Origin: B13-G4 sp030606805
GTDB lineage: Bacteria; Desulfobacterota; Desulfobacteria; Desulfobacterales; ETH-SRB1
DNA: 6,030 nt
Direction: 5' to 3'
NCBI GenBank assembly: GCA_030606805.1
Contig: JAUWFS010000202.1
Span: forward strand, 1-6,030
Shown here: piece by piece, positions 5,377 through 6,030 of the stretch
How the letters are laid out: every line of letters begins with the position of its first letter
Numbering within the stretch: the first letter of the stretch is position 1
The notes under the pieces: model-generated
The model's database searches: none
What the model was told of the DNA's origin: nothing
Seen by the model: only the letters and a program-made list of their open reading frames with translations
Program-made: the position numbers and the translations under genes

Positions 5377-5568
5377 TTGTCAGGTAGCTTTGTGTGGAAA
5401 AGTGGTGAGCAGTACGCTTAAGCAGGTCAGAGCGCTACGGATAATCCGCATTATTGCCCAGGGCAAGATTTGACGCTTCGGAACAAAGACCTGGAACCGG
5501 TACTTAATCTTGAAGCTGTACCGCTCACCAGTAAAAACTTTACAAAAACAATTTGATTTTGTCAGGTA
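5377..5568. repeat. 10-bp direct repeats bracketing a structured insert
   Basis: TTGTCAGGTA occurs at 5377-5386 and again at 5559-5568, perfectly conserved. The 172 bp between them contain the multibranched foldable block. This arrangement resembles a target-site duplication around a small non-autonomous element, although the inverted arms are internal rather than at the very ends. Confidence 0.4.
5403..5530. ncRNA. Candidate structured RNA or DNA block (multibranched fold)
   Basis: A nested set of stems can form. P1: TGGTGAGCAGTAC (5403-5415) with GTACCGCTCACCA (5518-5530), 12 of 13 pairs. P2: GCTTAAG (5416-5422) with CTTGAAGC (5509-5516), seven pairs and one bulge. P3: CAGGTC (5423-5428) with GACCTG (5488-5493), six pairs. 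P4: AGCG (5431-5434) with CGCT (5474-5477). Within P4 are two hairpins: CGGA-TAA-TCCG (5438-5448) and TTGCC-CAG-GGCAA (5454-5466). Each stem nests inside the previous one. Local GC is higher than in flanking DNA. I do not recognise it as a known RNA family, and the strand is undecided. Confidence 0.4.
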
Positions 5569-5686
5569 CCGGAAACGCTCAATATCGAAAGATATAAATT
5601 GAAAGCAATAACTTCCAAAACAGCGAGATATTAGGCGTCAGACTCAAATGACTTGTTTGGCCTTGGTTCGTCTTTATCGAGTTTAA

Positions 5687-5869
5687 TTATCGCATTAGGC
5701 CAGTCATACCACTAAAAATACCACCAAAAACTACAGCAAAAACAGAAGCAATTAGAAATAAAATTATCGCTGCCGGTATTGACGCAATAGCCCATTTTAT
5801 CATAAAGATAACCATTGAACCGAAAGGCATTTGAATGTCAGTAACCGTTACCCCTCTATTTTCATCCAT
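5687..5869 (-). CDS. Small hydrophobic membrane protein
   Basis: The 60-residue protein begins with a short polar segment (MDENRGVTVTDIQMPFGS). Residues about 19-56 are almost entirely hydrophobic (MVIFMIKWAIASIPAAIILF, then LIASVFAVVFGGIFSGM), interrupted by Lys25 and Pro32. This suits one long or two short membrane helices in the inner membrane; small glycines (GGIFSG) near the C-terminus could aid helix packing. GGGAGGAA stands about eight bases before the ATG, a strong ribosome-binding site that argues for a real gene despite its size. No family is recognised; a phage-type holin-like or stress-related role is possible but unsupported. It is separated from other genes by structured non-coding DNA on both sides and is probably monocistronic. 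Confidence 0.7.
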   Translation of the reverse strand: MDENRGVTVTDIQMPFGSMVIFMIKWAIASIPAAIILFLIASVFAVVFGGIFSGMTGLMR

Positions 5870-5952
5870 TTCCAGTTCCTCCCATTTTTATAAGGAACGT
5901 GGACGAAATAACTTCCCCAACTATACATCACAGCTTCAGGCCGCCTTTGTCC

Positions 5953-6015
5953 GGTCTCAAATCACAAAAATATTGAAATAGCTCGCTATTCCTTCAACTT
6001 TTGTGATCTGAGATC
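5953..6015. repeat. Long imperfect hairpin/palindromic element
   Basis: TCTCAAATCACAAAA (5955-5969) pairs with TTTTGTGATCTGAGA (5999-6013) at 14 of 15 positions, and extending by two bases on each side keeps partial pairing. The interior refolds: ATAGC-TC-GCTAT (5978-5989) forms the tip, with TTGAA/TTCAA between, leaving a small bulge. The whole 63-bp unit lies about 85 bp upstream of the small membrane-protein gene. It has no T-tract on either side, so a REP-like repeat or dyad operator is likelier than a terminator. Confidence 0.65.
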
Positions 6016-6030
6016 GAACAAATTCGACCC

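Larger units (their letters stand above)
4647..5686. other. Gene-free stretch of about 1 kb with several hairpins
   Basis: I find no convincing coding region on either strand. A 65-codon minus frame (5169-5366) has no ribosome-binding site and a cysteine-rich, unstructured-looking product. An 85-codon stop-free minus frame (5383-5637) has no suitable start. The left part (to about 5360) is AT-rich and the part at 5400-5530 is visibly more GC-rich. It contains the hairpins, promoter-like sequence and structured block listed separately. It might be a decayed gene, a regulatory/RNA region or inserted non-autonomous DNA. No integrase or transposase motif survives in the frames I read. Confidence 0.55.

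Noticed and set aside
5383..5637. 85-codon stop-free minus-strand frame (includes KIKYRFQVFVPKRQILPW)
   Set aside because: The only ATG is far inside, no ribosome-binding site is seen, and the frame overlaps the foldable block. I could not match it to any transposase or other family; a decayed gene is not excluded.
5953..6015. CRP-type operator (TGTGA in the right arm)
   Set aside because: The half-sites are not spaced as TGTGA-N6-TCACA; the dyad spacing is far larger.

Overview
The window looks like a moderately AT-rich chromosomal segment of a Gram-negative bacterium. Support comes from a heptosyltransferase-type (GT9) gene, a lipoprotein with an outer-membrane-type +2 residue, and strong Shine-Dalgarno sequences. 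The REP/MITE-like palindromic DNA (TTCACCACGGA ends, GTAGGGGCACGA core) is a style I associate with Desulfobacterota (former Deltaproteobacteria). That assignment is inference only; no marker gene is present. Every gene I can support lies on the minus strand.

Layout. 1-710: the N-terminal 236 codons of an unrecognised cytosolic protein that runs off the window. 734-1008: a gene-free nested inverted-repeat element with a perfect 28-bp palindrome at its centre. 1065-1937: a short GT9 glycosyltransferase. 2012-2932: a class II Fic protein with a C-terminal helix-turn-helix, preceded by a good sigma70-type promoter placed so that its mRNA would be nearly leaderless. 3182-4604: three small genes in the same orientation (a secreted protein, a lipoprotein and a small cytosolic protein). 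Each has a strong ribosome-binding site and is followed by a compact imperfect inverted repeat. The spacing of about 450-600 bp and the partly attC-like repeats resemble integron gene cassettes, but the core sites are degenerate and no integrase is visible. 4647-5686: about 1 kb with no convincing gene. It holds several hairpins, an orphan plus-strand promoter, and a multibranched foldable block (5403-5530) bracketed by 10-bp direct repeats. 5687-5869: a 60-residue membrane protein. 5953-6015: a long hairpin.

The genes do not form one pathway. Fic and GT9 could be co-transcribed (74-bp gap), but nothing links their functions. The window reads as an accessory region: short unrelated or unknown genes with their own ribosome-binding sites, separated by palindromic, possibly mobile DNA. 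The least explained items are the structured block at 5403-5530 and the cassette-like run at 3110-4646.
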